Program-made: the position numbers and the translations under genes
The notes under the pieces: generated by a model
What the model was told of the DNA's origin: nothing
Seen by the model: only the letters and a program-made list of their open reading frames with translations
The model's database searches: none
From: Chamaecyparis obtusa
Taxonomy: Eukaryota > Streptophyta > Pinopsida > Cupressales > Cupressaceae
Reading direction: 5' to 3'
Assembly: GCA_027943335.1 (NCBI GenBank)
Contig: BSBK01003256.1
Span: 1,567,001 to 1,631,000 of the forward strand
DNA: 64,000 nucleotides
Part shown: piece by piece, positions 44,700-56,559 of the stretch
Position numbering within the stretch: position 1 is the first letter of the stretch
Layout of the letters: each line of letters begins with the position of its first letter

Positions 44700-46070
44700 C
44701 TTGCTTCTGGATTAAGCTAAAAAACATTACCTTTATTCTTTGATCCTGATGCAATCATTTCTCCTTCCTTGTTGTTAATGATGCACTTGTTGTCTTTGAA
44801 CTCCAATCAGTAACCTTTGTCAAGAAACTGTCCAACACTCAGTAGGTTATGTTGTAAACCATCAACATATAGAACATCATCAGTGTTGTTCTTTCCATCC
44901 AAGGTGATGGATCCTCTACCAATGATAGGTTTAGGAGTGTTATCTCCAAATCTAACCATGCCTCCTTTGTATCTATCCAAATGAAAAAATATATCTTTGT
45001 CTCTTGTCATGTGATGTGAGCAACCACTGTTAATGATCCAATCTATTCTGATGTCTGCTTGTGAAATTAGTGCTAACTCTTGTGTATTCTTTTCATCTTC
45101 AAGAGAAATGAATCCAATTTCCTCTTCTGTTGATTCTTCATTTGATACTCCATCCCCAGCATAGTAACATTCCTTTGTGTACTTAGGTTTGTAGTTATTT
45201 TTGAACTTCTTAACTCTTGTAGGACACTTAGATGCAAAGTGACCAATCTTATTGCATGAAAAGCATTTGAATGGAAATTGACCTTCATGTTTTCCTTTTC
45301 CTTTCTTTTATCTTTTAGCAATCATAGCAATGAAATTATCTAGATCTCTATCATCATCAAAATTACAAGAGGTGTTCAAAGATTTCTTACCATGGACTGA
45401 AGCTTTGAATGTTGTTTCACTTTTAGGCTCTGTCTTCAATCTTGATATCTCAAAGGAAGAAAGCTTTCTAATCAAGGTTTCTCTTTGGAGTCTTTTGTGG
45501 AATGCATAGTTTCATCTAGGATGCATATCTTTTTGTCATATTCTGGTGTCAAGGTAGTCATCAATTTGTCCATTATGTCTTCTTCCGAGATCTCTCCACC
45601 ATTGTTTCTGATTCCAGCAACTGCTTCATTAATCCTTTGATTGTAGGCTCTGACATTCTCATCAGGTAACATTTCTAATGTATCTTTTCTTCCATGTCTT
45701 TCTGCATGCATTCTTGGCATGAATGTCTCCTTCAAACATGTCTTCTAGATACTTCCATATCTTGTAGGCTTTATCCATCTTCTTGATTTCTGAAAACTCA
45801 TTGTTAGATGGGGCATTGATAAGGGCTTCCTTTGCAATAGAATTTGAAGTGAACATTTCCTTTTTCTTCAAAGTTGCATCATCTTTTGCAAGATCTACTA
45901 GAGAGGGAATTTGAACATCTTTGGTAGCTACTTCAAAAATATCAAAGGCAATGCACTACAGATGTGCCATCATTTTGTTCTTCTAGTCTAGATAGTTCTC
46001 TCCATCAAACTTAGGACTTTCTTTTCTAAAGAATTCCATTTGATCAACCTCAAGTTGTTAAACTTTCTCT
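44700..46070 (-). pseudogene. Copia gag and aspartic protease, second element
   Basis: Gag core at 45472-45871 (KIWKYLEDMFEGDIHAKN; RAYNQRINEAVAGIRNNGG; DKLMTTLTPEYD). A CCHC knuckle in good order, CFSCNKIGHFASKC, at about 45225-45270, is in a different frame from the neighbouring long frames. The protease reads WIINSGCSHHMTRD, so the active-site Asp of DSG is Asn, then SITLDGKNNTDDVLYVDGLQ and HNLLSVGQFLDKGY (44807-45010). Frameshifts separate gag, knuckle and protease. Confidence 0.88.
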
Positions 46071-46078
46071 AGGCACCA

Positions 46079-46092
46079 AGCTTTGATACCAA
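46079..46092 (-). promoter_or_regulatory. Primer-binding site, variant initiator-Met type
   Basis: Minus strand TTGGTATCAAAGC after the LTR end (..CTAACAA). One base differs from the usual TGGTATCAGAGC. Confidence 0.85.
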
Positions 46093-46093
46093 T

Positions 46094-47412
46094 TGTTAGG
46101 AATAGTCCCAAGAGATAAATGAGAGGAGGGGGGGGGGGGGGGGCATGAATCAGTTATCTACAAGATTCAATTATTTAACCAATTAAGTATACAAGAATAT
46201 TAATCATAAACAAAAGATGAGAACACTTAACACAACACAATAATTTTGGTTATGGGGAAACCCAAATAAGTAAAAACCCCGGTGGGAATTGACACCCACT
46301 AATAATTTGCACTAGTGTATTATGATCCCTGTTAGAAGACCTTACAACCCTGTTAGGAGTTGATCTTTATAATGCTTTTAGTACAATGACCTGGTCAAGG
46401 GTCGAACCCTATTAGGATTCTTTTTCAATTAACCCTGTTAGGGGTGAGGAGGCACTATTCGAGAGCTCACTGCTCAAAGGGGTGAAGGCTGCAGCCTTCT
46501 GTTTAAAAGATACACATAATATCTAGATCTTGGTGAATTGCACATAGACCTAATGTTTGGATCAATTCCAATGAATAGAATATACTCTTTACTTGGTCAC
46601 ATAGACCTTCTTCTGATGGCTCAACACTTCACACTTTTTGCTCTACTCTTTTCTTTTAACTCTGAACCACACTTTAGCAATCACAAATGACTGCCTATAC
46701 ATATCTTTCCTCCAAATGATATAATCAAGTTAGTATATTAGAACCATCTTGAAATCATATTATAGAAACAAACCAACTCTCTGATAACACCTCAGTTGGC
46801 TCTACTAAGCATGCAACATAAATTAGGACTTCACAATTCTATGTGAGTAGATGCCACGCTACACACAGTCGGCTTCACTAAATTATTTCTAACTTTCTTC
46901 TTACTTTGAATTACATCATGCAATCTTAACCAAACATTTTTAACTCTCTTCTTAGAATAAATCCAAGCGTGCATACCGCAATGATAGGTGCAACTACCGC
47001 AATCTTATAAACACTATCGGCTCTCCCAGATAAACTCAAGAAATTGTAACTATCAACTGGAGACTTCATAACTCAAGTTGTACTACATATCTAACTCTAC
47101 ATTTATGAACATAACATCATACATATGTCTACAACATAAGTATAAGGGTGCAAGGCTCTACTACAACCGTACATCCAATCACATACAAAACTATTCCTGG
47201 GACCTGTAAGGAATACTCTCTGATATACATAGTTGTATTACTGTCTTTACTCAAAATCAACCTATGCATCTATGATATCATGCTAATAACATATCCATGC
47301 AACATATGCTAAAGGCTCTCTTCATCAGGCTTCCACGCATGCTTCTTACCATGTGTTGTCATCAATGACAAACATATAGTCAACAATCTAGCTTGCTGGA
47401 AAATCTCCAACA
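46094..47412 (-). repeat. 5' LTR of the second copia element
   Basis: Direct repeat of 40293-41606. G-run at about 46122-46143, with GATAAATGA / TCAGTTATC arms (one arm base changed). Motif cluster at 46320-46445. Ends ..AATCTCCAACA. Confidence 0.92.
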
Positions 47413-47417
47413 ATTGG

Positions 47418-48257
47418 AACTATAGGGAATGATTCTAAGAGTGGATCAAAGGAAAAGTGATAGGGTTTTAGCATTAGAAAATTCTCCTCACAACTCCACT
47501 AATATTCATAGAGGATAGTTTGATGATCTTCCCAATTGTCAAACACTACCACGAAGAAGCCTCATGCACATGGATAGATCTACAAATCTTTTTTTAGAAT
47601 TGGGCTCCATGTGTCTAAGATCCATTTATGTAGGTATGCTAAAATCATCCAAAACCCTTAGAATCTACCGATTAGACCATATTTTGTGAAATATTCCACA
47701 TTTTCATCTAACTTGTTTAAAATGTATGGCTCAAAGTTTATTTAGAGAGGGGATTGGGCTAGCTGGAGCATACAGTTTCTTCCTAACATGTTAGCCCTAG
47801 AATACAGGCTTTTTAAATTGTATTTGGGTACATTATCTCTAGAATTAGTCATAGATAAAAGTTTATGCCCTCCATTATAGTTGTCTCACTGAGGCTTCGA
47901 TCTAAGCCAACTTAGAGTATAGTGTGATTCTAATCACTATGGGAAACATGCCCCAACCCACTAGTTGAATCCATGTAACAAATATTTTTGGAGGCCCTAG
48001 GAATTTTCTTTGCCCACCCAGCATGGGGACAGGGCTCCAGACAATCCCTAACACTAATAGTACCTTTGCCACAATTACCATTTTGTGAGGGTTGTGCATC
48101 ATTCATTGTGATCTTTTTCTGACCACCATTGACCCCATTCTGAGAGTCATGAGATCCAACTTTCCCCATGTACACTTGTAGAAAACCTTGACCATCACCA
48201 TGAGCAGGCCAAAGAGAAGAAACCCTAGTCACACTAGAGTTTGGGAGTGGCTCCATC
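47418..48257 (-). pseudogene. LINE ORF1, N-terminal half
   Basis: ATG at 48257 begins MEPLPNSSVTRVSSLWPAHG; the frame is open to about 47930 and ends in LGHVSHSD before a stop. After a less clear stretch, about 47420-47600 reads WGFFVVVFDNWEDHQTIL and ENFLMLKPYHFSFDPLLESF, which matches the W-x-L-K-P-W-x-x-x-F-x-P end of the DUF4283 domain typical of plant LINE ORF1 proteins. The gene continues into 40287 across the copia insertion. No RT follows anywhere. Confidence 0.75.
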
Positions 48258-48349
48258 TTTTCTTCCAAAAATCAACTATATTGTTAAGGGAAAATATTAA
48301 TAAAAATTAATATTAGTGCAAATGGATAATTTTAGTTGTTTACAGGAGA

Positions 48350-49350
48350 ATAATAGAGTCAAGTGTTTCATGAGTTTATTTGGTATATATTTTTTATTTT
48401 ATGTTTTTAATTCATGGAGAACAACTCTATTGAGATGTTGAATTTTTTGTAGATCTAGACTTGATGAAGGGTACTCCCCTTATTAACACAAACACACAAA
48501 ACAAAATTGAGAATAACAATGAATTGTAAGGACAAGAAATGGGCTTTCTATTATCTCCAATGAAATGGAATTACAATGTTAAAAAATATAACATGCACAA
48601 TCACATGGAAATTTTTATTATAATATTTTGCAAGCTAGAGCCACTAGATGTTTGTTCCCAAAAACTGCCCTAGATCAACCTATGAGCCTTCGTTATATAG
48701 GTAATTTTGACCGCCCAAGAGGGTTCTAGAAATTTTAACCCTAAAGTTTGAGGCTGACTATTCCTAAGATATTATTATTCTTTTTTATTACATTAGAATA
48801 GGCCCAAATAACTTTCAGAACTCAAAAAGAAATTTTGAAGGAATTTCATTTTCTTCTATTTTAGGTAGCGCAACTTCCAGAGACCATAACTCTTCACCTA
48901 TTGACCTGATTGGCTATTATAAATCCATTTCAGAAATGGTGCAAAGTGTTATACAATGCCTTATTTAAGAAAGCTCCAACCAACCAAATTTTTGACCCCT
49001 TTCGCAGCCTCTAAAGCCTTCAGAAATGAGTTAAAAGTTTGTGTACCCTGCTGCCAATACCGAAAATTTTCAATATCTTCAAAACTAGACTTGATCTTGC
49101 AATGAAAATTTACTAGCAGGCTAATATAACCAAAGCTAACCTCCAGGGAAGAAAATACAACATTTTGAGCTCAAACAAAAAAATTACTAAAAATAGTAAA
49201 TTTAAAAAAATAATAGCTCTGCACAACATAACCCTTATTGAAAAGAAACCCAAAAATATTTTTGGGTGATACAAAATTTCCCTTACACCCAAATTGTTCC
49301 TGCATCAAGACTACTAGTTGTGTTAATTAGGTTTACAACAAGTTTTCAAT
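48350..49350. other. Possible old LTR or leader remnant
   Basis: The stretch 48470-49330 has the look of retrotransposon leader or LTR sequence (moderate GC, few homopolymers, a minus-strand CTATATAACG at about 48694-48703), but no boundary, duplication or primer site was found. Confidence 0.3.
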
Positions 49351-52300
49351 TTTCAAGATCATCAAAAGGAAAACAAATGTAATTAATATCCAAGATTTAC
49401 TTCACATTCATTTAATGGCACTCATTCAATAGATTATTGTGTTAAAATTTGAATTAAAATATTAAATGGTGTTTGTGCAAATTTGGTGTCTAGGTCTAGT
49501 CTTCACATTACAACATGCAAAACCTTATGTATCCTATCATAGGTTAATAATCAATTCTAAATGTCATATTTTATTTAATAAGATTTATAGTTTTAGATAA
49601 ATGGATACTAGATAATGGTACTAACTTGTGCCTTCTTATGAATTTTAAAAACTTGAAACTATTGTGCATCAATTTGTATGTGTATTTTAATCATGCATGC
49701 TTTCCAAAATTAGCCAAGTCTAATATTTAACCCTTTTTACATGATAGTAGTTGATATTGAATTCAATTGTATAAGTTTTGTAAATTTCATCATGGTACCC
49801 ATTGAATTGTGGTGCCAACTTATTTGTTTACATGTTTTTCAATGAAGTTGTCAATGCTAAATTACTCAAATACAAACTACACAAAAAAAACTTTGTCGAC
49901 TTTTTGTACTTGGAGAAATTCACAAATTTAGCTAAGTATAGGTACCCTATTCACAATTCAAATTTTGACATTGGCTTATTCATTACATATTTTTATAAAG
50001 TGCAAATTAGGAAGATTATGTTAAGATATGTAAAAATGCAACCCTAAAGTTCTTCATGAAATCAAATGACACCCCAAGAACCAAAATGATCAAGAATTCA
50101 AGAAATCATATAAACATTAAATTAAAATTCATGCACAAATGATGAAGATGCAAACTTAATTTAAAAGTGGTCTTTGCAATATGAAAAAGTTCATGAGAAA
50201 TGGTAAATCTAAAAATCCACTTGAAGAGTGAAGAATGTAACTTGAAAGATGTAAAACATAGACCTCCACAAGGAGAAATTGCATAAATGAGCTTAGGACA
50301 AGGGGAAAATGGTCGATAAATGATCAAAAGAAAACCCTAAAGTTAGAAAAATGAAGTGGTAGACAAAAGATAGAAAATGAAAGTGAAATGGTCTTGCTTT
50401 AGTTATAGTTGCAATTCAGTGTAAGACTTTAGTTTTCATTCACGAGCCATGATTTGGAATTGGTATGTAATATGTACTTTTTATCCAATCTATTGAATTT
50501 TTAATATATTATGGAAATTCAATGTCTTCATACTTTATCTTTTAATTTTACCCATTAAATATTTAAAAAAAAACTATGACAAATGATGAATAACATCAAA
50601 ATTTGAAATAGGGTAACTTAATGTGATGTAATAGGAGTGTTTTTATGAAAAGTCACAACATTCTCCAAGATTTTTTTTCAATATTATAAATGTTTATGTG
50701 TTAGTAGGGATCAAAGATAGGGGCGACACTATCTATAGTAGTCCAGAACTAGTCAAGTTGATTCTATAGGATGTATAATAGTTCCACATGTTGGGTTTTC
50801 TATGGAGCATTAGATTAACCACATGGAGCACATATTGATATATAGAAAATCTTATGACTATTTGGGACTCAAAACAGTCTTCCTACTATGAGTGTTTTTT
50901 GTATTGGTAGTTAGTGGAATATATTTGACATCAAATTACAATTCTTTATTGTAATTGATATTAAAAGTAGTATAAATATGGTGATATCCTAAAATAAAAC
51001 AACTTAGAGGTAATTTAACTAGTCCAAAATGCCATTAACAATGCATAAAATTCTTCAAAACAACCTTAATATAAAAAGAAACCTTAATCACATATATAGA
51101 CAACAACATCATAGACCTTTACTGAGAAGATCAAGAAACAACAAAGTACATGTACAATAGGGGGATAACCAAAAAGTCGACCCAAGTCGTCAGCTGTGAG
51201 TATCCAGTTCTCTCAATTGAATTTCTATGTATTACACATTAATCATTATTAGTTACTTTAATCAATCTAAGTTAATTTATGCTTGAGTTGTGTGCATTTA
51301 TTTAATTAGCATAGATTTATGTTAAAAAATGACTTTATTCTCTTACAATAATGTGTATTAAGGGGATGAAATATTGTAAGGGTAAAGACACTTCATGGGA
51401 ATTAATCTAGGCTAATTAAATTCATGAAACTAGTAATTCAATCTAATTAAATTTGTGCTCATAAATTGAAGCATTATTTTTGGGAATCATATGTAAAGGG
51501 ATGTGATGCTTGGCTTTGAGAGGAATTTGAAGATTATTAATTTTGATGTGTAGAATTCAACTACTAGTGCCTAGAAAATTATGGCTTTGATACACTCACT
51601 ATTTCAAAATCATAATAGAATTAGAATTCCATATGGATACATCTCGAGTGGCTTGAAGTCAATCCTAGTAGTACATTCATCTCAAGTAGTGTGAATATAT
51701 CCTTTAATGCACAAACTTGACCTAGTAGATATACGACTTTTACAACTTGATTCATTGTAATATATAATAATTGTACATGTAAGGATGATAATATCTAAAT
51801 AATCTATGAGGAAGTTGTAAGTCTTCTTGGGCTAATTTCTTCCAAGTGAATTATATGGATGGACTCGATTCACGACCTTGGGTGAATATTTGGGAAAAAA
51901 AACAAATTTAAGCATATAGATGGCATTGATGCAAACTTTATTTTTGATGTTGATGTATTTTTTCAATCTTTAGATTAAAAATGTTCTTAAAATAGTTTTC
52001 ACCCTTGAATTATAAATTAATTTTTTTAAATACTAATACATCACAAGTTGAAGAAACATGTATTACATTAATCCAATCAACCAAAAAAATGAAAAATAAA
52101 AACTTAAATTCTAAAATCAATCTCAAACTTTTAAAAATATAAATACACAAAATAAAAAATAGACTTATAAAATATGAACTAATAATAAAATGAACATATA
52201 AAAATAAGGTACAAATAAAATAAGAAATAAACAAATATACACAAAAACAAATAAAGATTATAGAAATCATCTATCTTGATTATAGAAAATAAAGAGCTAA

Positions 52301-54279
52301 TGTAATACGTGTTATAATAATAAAATACTTAAGCGAATAAACATCTATATGACAATCCCCGAGCTAACCATATAAGTTGTACATTCTTTAGTGAACAAAC
52401 AATTAATATCATTTTTCAAAGTCTTATTATTATCAATATATTTATATTTAAGTACTTCATAGGATTTTATGATCGGGGAAAAGAATCAATGTATTTTGCC
52501 TAATGATTGGCGAAGGTGTCTGATTTTAAAATATATATTTTTAGTTCCTGCCAAAGGCAGGATACTATTGCTTTCATTCAGTCTAATTTTACAATAAAAT
52601 TAACCAATCATGTTACAGAATTAAAAAAATTAAATGCAACTTCTATAGTTCATATTTATTTTTTATTTAACATGATTATATAAATCTTATTTTACTTTGA
52701 TTTGATTGGTCCATACTAATTTTAGTAAGCATAAAATTCAATTTTCTTCACAAAAAATACAGATTTTTTACCTACAATTAAAAGTCTATCATTGTCATTT
52801 GTACTAAGTGTACTCAACATATAAATATGGCCATCTATTATTGGATGCCCATACCATAGTTAAGCCATGCACTGGCCTGTGCTCTTCAATTTTCGTACCA
52901 TTGCACCAGTCTGAGGTACTAATGCCATTTTGTTGGCACTAATACAGTACAATTTTAAATTAATGAAAGAAAATTTAATAGAATTTTTTAATTTTAAATT
53001 TTGTATACTTAGTGCCGATTCTATCAAGGGGAATAAGTAGGAATATTGTTATTTTTTAGTTTGAAAAATATTTTATTTTTATTTTATGAAACTATTTATT
53101 AATTATTTTTTACTATATTTTAAAGTTATATTAATAAAATAGTGAATAGAATATATTAATAGTATTTAAATTTTTAAAAAATATTTAGATTTTTTTTTTT
53201 TAAAAAAAATATTATTTTAATAATTTTTTGTATTATAACATGATTTTTAAGAAATATAGTGTAAAATTTTTAATAATGATATTATTTAACTTCTAAAAAT
53301 ACAAATGTAAATAATGTATTTTTTATAGATATATTTTTTATGAAATACTTTTTACATGAAGACACAAGTCCATGATCAAAAGTCCAAGTCCTATATATAT
53401 AATTTAATTTGTATTGATTTAGATACAATATTGTTTATATTCAACATTAATATTGTCAAAGAGATCTAGTATCACCATATATTTAAATTCAATTATGAGG
53501 AGTTATTTAATGTATACATATAAATTATGATTAATTTAAATTAATAATAATTCTTAATTAATGTCAAAGTTTCTAAATTCTATGTATTTTTTCATCAATA
53601 ATATTATTTTTTAATTCGGTATATTTAAAAATACAAATTATATATTTCTAATTTTAAATTTTTTTAATGTCTATTGAATAAAATATAAATATTTATATTT
53701 AAAAATCTAATTATATTAATTTTGAAAAGTTAAATAATAATGTTAATAATTTTTCATATTCTATACATCATAAAATAACTTAATTATATATTATATTAAA
53801 AATTTAATAACACTTTTAAATGTTAACAACAATTGGGTAGATATGACCATTGTCATCATGGACTTGTGGCTTCATTGTTTCATTAAAAATATATCTATAA
53901 AAAATATATTATTTACATTTGTATATTTTTAGATGTTAAATTTGTTTCAAATATTATTATTTATATATTTTAAATTCTTATTATAAATTTAAATTTAAAT
54001 TTTTGATTATATTTATAAAATGTAAATATTTTGTTAATAATTTTGGAAGTAGAGTAGCAAACTAAGTTCCTAATCTTGGAAGAGACTTCATGGTTAAGTG
54101 TGTTCTAATAAAATATTAAATAATATAACAAGTTGTTAATGAATATAATTATTTTTAAATTATATATTTGATTAATCCTCTCCTCTAACTAAAGAGTTTT
54201 AACATTAGTATTATTTAACTTTTACAAACACAGTAATTTTTTAAGTCAATATTATTATTGTAGTTAATATATATATTTC
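49351..54279. other. AT-rich DNA without recognisable genes
   Basis: Frames of 70-90 codons exist at 49802, 50106 and 52010 but encode low-complexity or Phe/Ile-rich sequence typical of AT-rich noncoding DNA. The most AT-rich part is 52300-54280. It contains the inverted repeat listed separately. Confidence 0.6.
53288..53940. repeat. Long imperfect inverted repeat
   Basis: Left arm about 53288-53380 and right arm about 53853-53940 match in reverse complement. Shared text includes ACAAATGTAAATAAT, TTTTTTATAGATATATTTTT and CACAAGTCCATGAT. The loop is about 470 bp. It resembles a MITE or foldback element, but no flanking duplication could be fixed in this AT-rich context. Confidence 0.6.
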
Positions 54280-54872
54280 ATAAACATATAGTCTATTTTT
54301 TTTTTGGCAAAATATAATATTTTATTTATATTAATAATCTGGTTCAAAAGGGCTCCTAGAGAAAGAACCAGTAAAGAAAACTCTGTTCGTTACCCATTCC
54401 TTTACAAAAAAGAGCCAAGTTGCTCAAATATGATCATGACAGTGTTCCAAAACCCAAACCCAGACGGTCAAGCATGACCGATTACAAAATGAGGCCATAC
54501 ACAAATGGCCAAATATGGCAAAATTTTTTTGAAAAAAGTGTAGGGACCTAAATACAAAAGTTTAGAACATGCTATATACATTATATTCAGCCCCAACCCA
54601 ACCTAGTCTAAGAAGATTACATGATTTTCATATGCGTGCATGTTACAATATAAACATGAGAAGATGATGATAACAAAAGTATCTTGCAGCAAGCATCCTT
54701 TACAGTTAATAAGTTTGTCAGAGTCAAGTGGGAAGAGATCCTGCAAAAAACATGACATGAATATCCCCTACAAAATCAAGTGAAGGAATCCACTAGATAG
54801 CCAAGCTCATACATTAATATCCCTGCATAGATCAAGATCACATATACCAAAACCAAAGAACTCATAGTCCTA

Positions 54873-55690
54873 CTATTGAGGACCAAAACCCGAAGGAGGA
54901 GACAGGAATAAGGAACTCCATAACCGATCAGCCTGTGAAACCAATGAATCACCCTCAACATCCGGAGAGGACATATGAAAAGCAGACGATGGCCGGGTAG
55001 GTGAAGAGCTCAAACCCACCGACGATGTTGATACAGAAACTGGTGGAATCCCCTTAGAGGATGCATTGCCCATATTGGATGACACATTCACATCATCAGA
55101 AATAGAGACCAAATTCATAGTCCACATATGAGACTGTAATGCAATCATAGCATACACTTTAGCAAAAGCTTTCCCTCTATGTCCCGCATCGAAAGGGGAA
55201 GAATTCAAAAGATGATCAAGCGGCATAATAGAATTTGTCGAAATGCAGTCCTTAATGGCAACAAGAAGCATAATGTATTTATCAGAGTTGAACAATAGGT
55301 GCCTTGGGAACACACTTCCCACATGAGCATCTTGCAACTAGAAGTTATAGTTCTGAACAGCAAATAGCAAGGCGTTGTCATGCAGAAAGTGCGGCCTTAT
55401 ACACCAATTAGAAATTGCTTCAAGTAAAGACCAGGACTAAGATAAGTCCAAAATGCTAGAATAGAAAACCGAAACAACTTGCGATGGAAAGAGAACCCTT
55501 TTAAAATGTGGAGAAAGAACAGAGTCACCAATTATCCTGCGAATACTTTGGGCACATTTAGAACAGTGAACATTAAAAATTAGTGCAAGTGCCTCATCAG
55601 AAACAACACCTTCAAAGGGACCTCCAAATTTGAAACAGATATCTTCACCCGAAGGTTGAGAGGCCTGAACTCATCAACATATCTATGCAA
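54873..55690 (-). pseudogene. Unrecognised decayed reading frame downstream of RNase H
   Basis: A single minus-strand frame from about 55680 to 54873 reads coherently through two TAG stops (about 55440 and 55340). Segments: GEDICFKFGGPFEGVVSDEA, HCSKCAQSIRRIIGD, NWCIRPHFLHDNALLFAVQN, DAHVGSVFPRHLLFNSDKYI, then a Ser/Pro-rich tail. The Cys pair in HCSKC and the balanced composition argue for real coding ancestry. I do not recognise the family. It could be a second LINE-encoded protein, or host sequence carried along by retrotransposition. A frame at 55580-55867 continues in another phase upstream. Confidence 0.55.
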
Positions 55691-56108
55691 AGCCATGAAA
55701 CCAAATACTTTGTGCAAAACAGAGAGAAAAATAGTATAATTTGAACAAAAGCAACAGGTTAGAAACACTCCAAACATAAATAGTAGTTCGAAGTATCTCA
55801 ACATGTGCGAATAGAATAGATCATAACAATGTATTATCATAAAGAAGAATGGAAAAACCCACTCCATTAATGATAAAAGTACCGAGAATAATCTCTAAAA
55901 AATCCTAATCATAAGTAAGTAATGAAGTTAAGCATGAGAAAAATCAAATCACCCTGCAGAAATGACGAAGGAGTCGTCATATGCCATTAGCTTCATTCCC
56001 AAGACTTTGATAAGTATGATCATGTGAAAAATCATGTCACCCTACACATATGACGAAATCCATATGAATACCTTTATCCCTGACAATAAGTGATAGCAAA
56101 ATAAAGAG

Positions 56109-56191
56109 GAAATGATGATACGGTAAGCATTAAGGGAAAGGACAGAAATACACACCATCTATAAAATAATGCTTACTGTATCATCATTTAT
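56109..56191. repeat. Hairpin-forming inverted repeat
   Basis: AATGATGATACGGTAAGCAT at about 56111 is mirrored by ATGCTTACTGTATCATCATT at about 56169, one mismatch in about 22 bp, with a loop of roughly 35 bp. Confidence 0.7.
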
Positions 56192-56343
56192 AAAGCCACT
56201 AGAGAAACTTCATACTCGTAACAAAAAACCAGTAGAGGACCCTTTAATTCAAAGGTAACAATTCAAACCCGATCTTAACTCAAATGATCGATAAAGAAAC
56301 CAAGACATATTACATTGTCCGATTATTTTCCAAACAAAGATAA

Positions 56344-56541
56344 TTATGTAAATGAAGATTGTTCTTTAATTAAGTTAAAAACTGGTAAATGTGAATGAGA
56401 GTTAATGGTAGAAGAAGGATAGAAAACAATTTCCTCATTAACCCCATAGTTGGCAAGCAAGTCAGCCAATCGATTACCTTCTCTAAAAGTGTGTGAAATA
56501 AAGCACTCCTGAAATGAATCCAATAGAAACCAAATCCTAGA
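56344..56541 (-). pseudogene. LINE RNase H C-terminal fragment
   Basis: Minus strand reads SRIWFLLDSFQECFISHTFR then EGNRLADLLANYGV. The REGN..AD.LAN.G motif is the conserved C-terminal helix of the RNase H domain in plant LINEs, including the catalytic Asp of AD. The frame ends at 56344. Everything upstream (RT, endonuclease, ORF1) is absent because of 5' truncation at 56541. Confidence 0.82.
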
Positions 56542-56559
56542 ATAAACATATAGTCTATT

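Larger units (their letters stand above)
40293..47412 (-). mobile_element. Ty1/copia retrotransposon inserted in the LINE ORF1
   Basis: Direct LTRs at 40293-41606 and 46094-47412 (about 1.3 kb), TGTTAGGAATAG ... CTCCAACA. The flanking 5-mers are AATGG (40288-40292) and ATTGG (47413-47417), a duplication with one mismatch. The minus-strand order is PBS, gag, protease, integrase, RT, RNase H, PPT. The polyprotein is spread over all three frames with many stops, so it is more decayed than the copia element at 3776. It is related to that element in pol motifs and in LTR layout but has a different LTR sequence. Confidence 0.92.
39244..48267 (-). mobile_element. ORF1-only LINE derivative, split by a copia element
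   Basis: A 19-bp target duplication (AAAAATCAACTATATTGTT, 39225-39243 and 48268-48286) flanks it, and the left end is a T-run (39242-39250), i.e. a poly(A) tail on the minus strand. Both are signatures of target-primed LINE retrotransposition. Net length without the copia element is about 1.9 kb. It contains an ORF1 from ATG 48257 to a stop before 39517 and a 3' UTR of about 270 bp, but no endonuclease or reverse transcriptase. The 5' end is only about 11 bp from the ATG, so this is not an ordinary 5' truncation, which would remove ORF1 first. Confidence 0.85.
38074..48344 (-). mobile_element. Solo gypsy-type LTR, split by a LINE derivative
   Basis: Outer 5-bp duplication GGAGA at 38069-38073 and 48345-48349 is perfect. 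In sense orientation the LTR starts TGTAAACAACTAAAATTATCC and ends in TTGCATACA, again the TGTnnnCAnCTAAAATT start of the local gypsy LTRs. Without the LINE insertion (39244-48267 plus one duplication copy) the LTR is about 1.23 kb. No internal region or primer site is present, so it is a solo LTR produced by LTR-LTR recombination. Confidence 0.82.
54298..56541 (-). mobile_element. 5'-truncated LINE-type insertion with long 3' region
   Basis: The 18-bp direct repeat ATAAACATATAGTCTATT (54280-54297 and 56542-56559) flanks the segment. The left end is a T-run (to 54305), i.e. a poly(A) tail on the minus strand. The right end begins inside an RNase H domain. The remaining roughly 2 kb to the tail is unusually long for a LINE 3' UTR and contains a decayed unrecognised frame and a hairpin. 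Confidence 0.8.
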
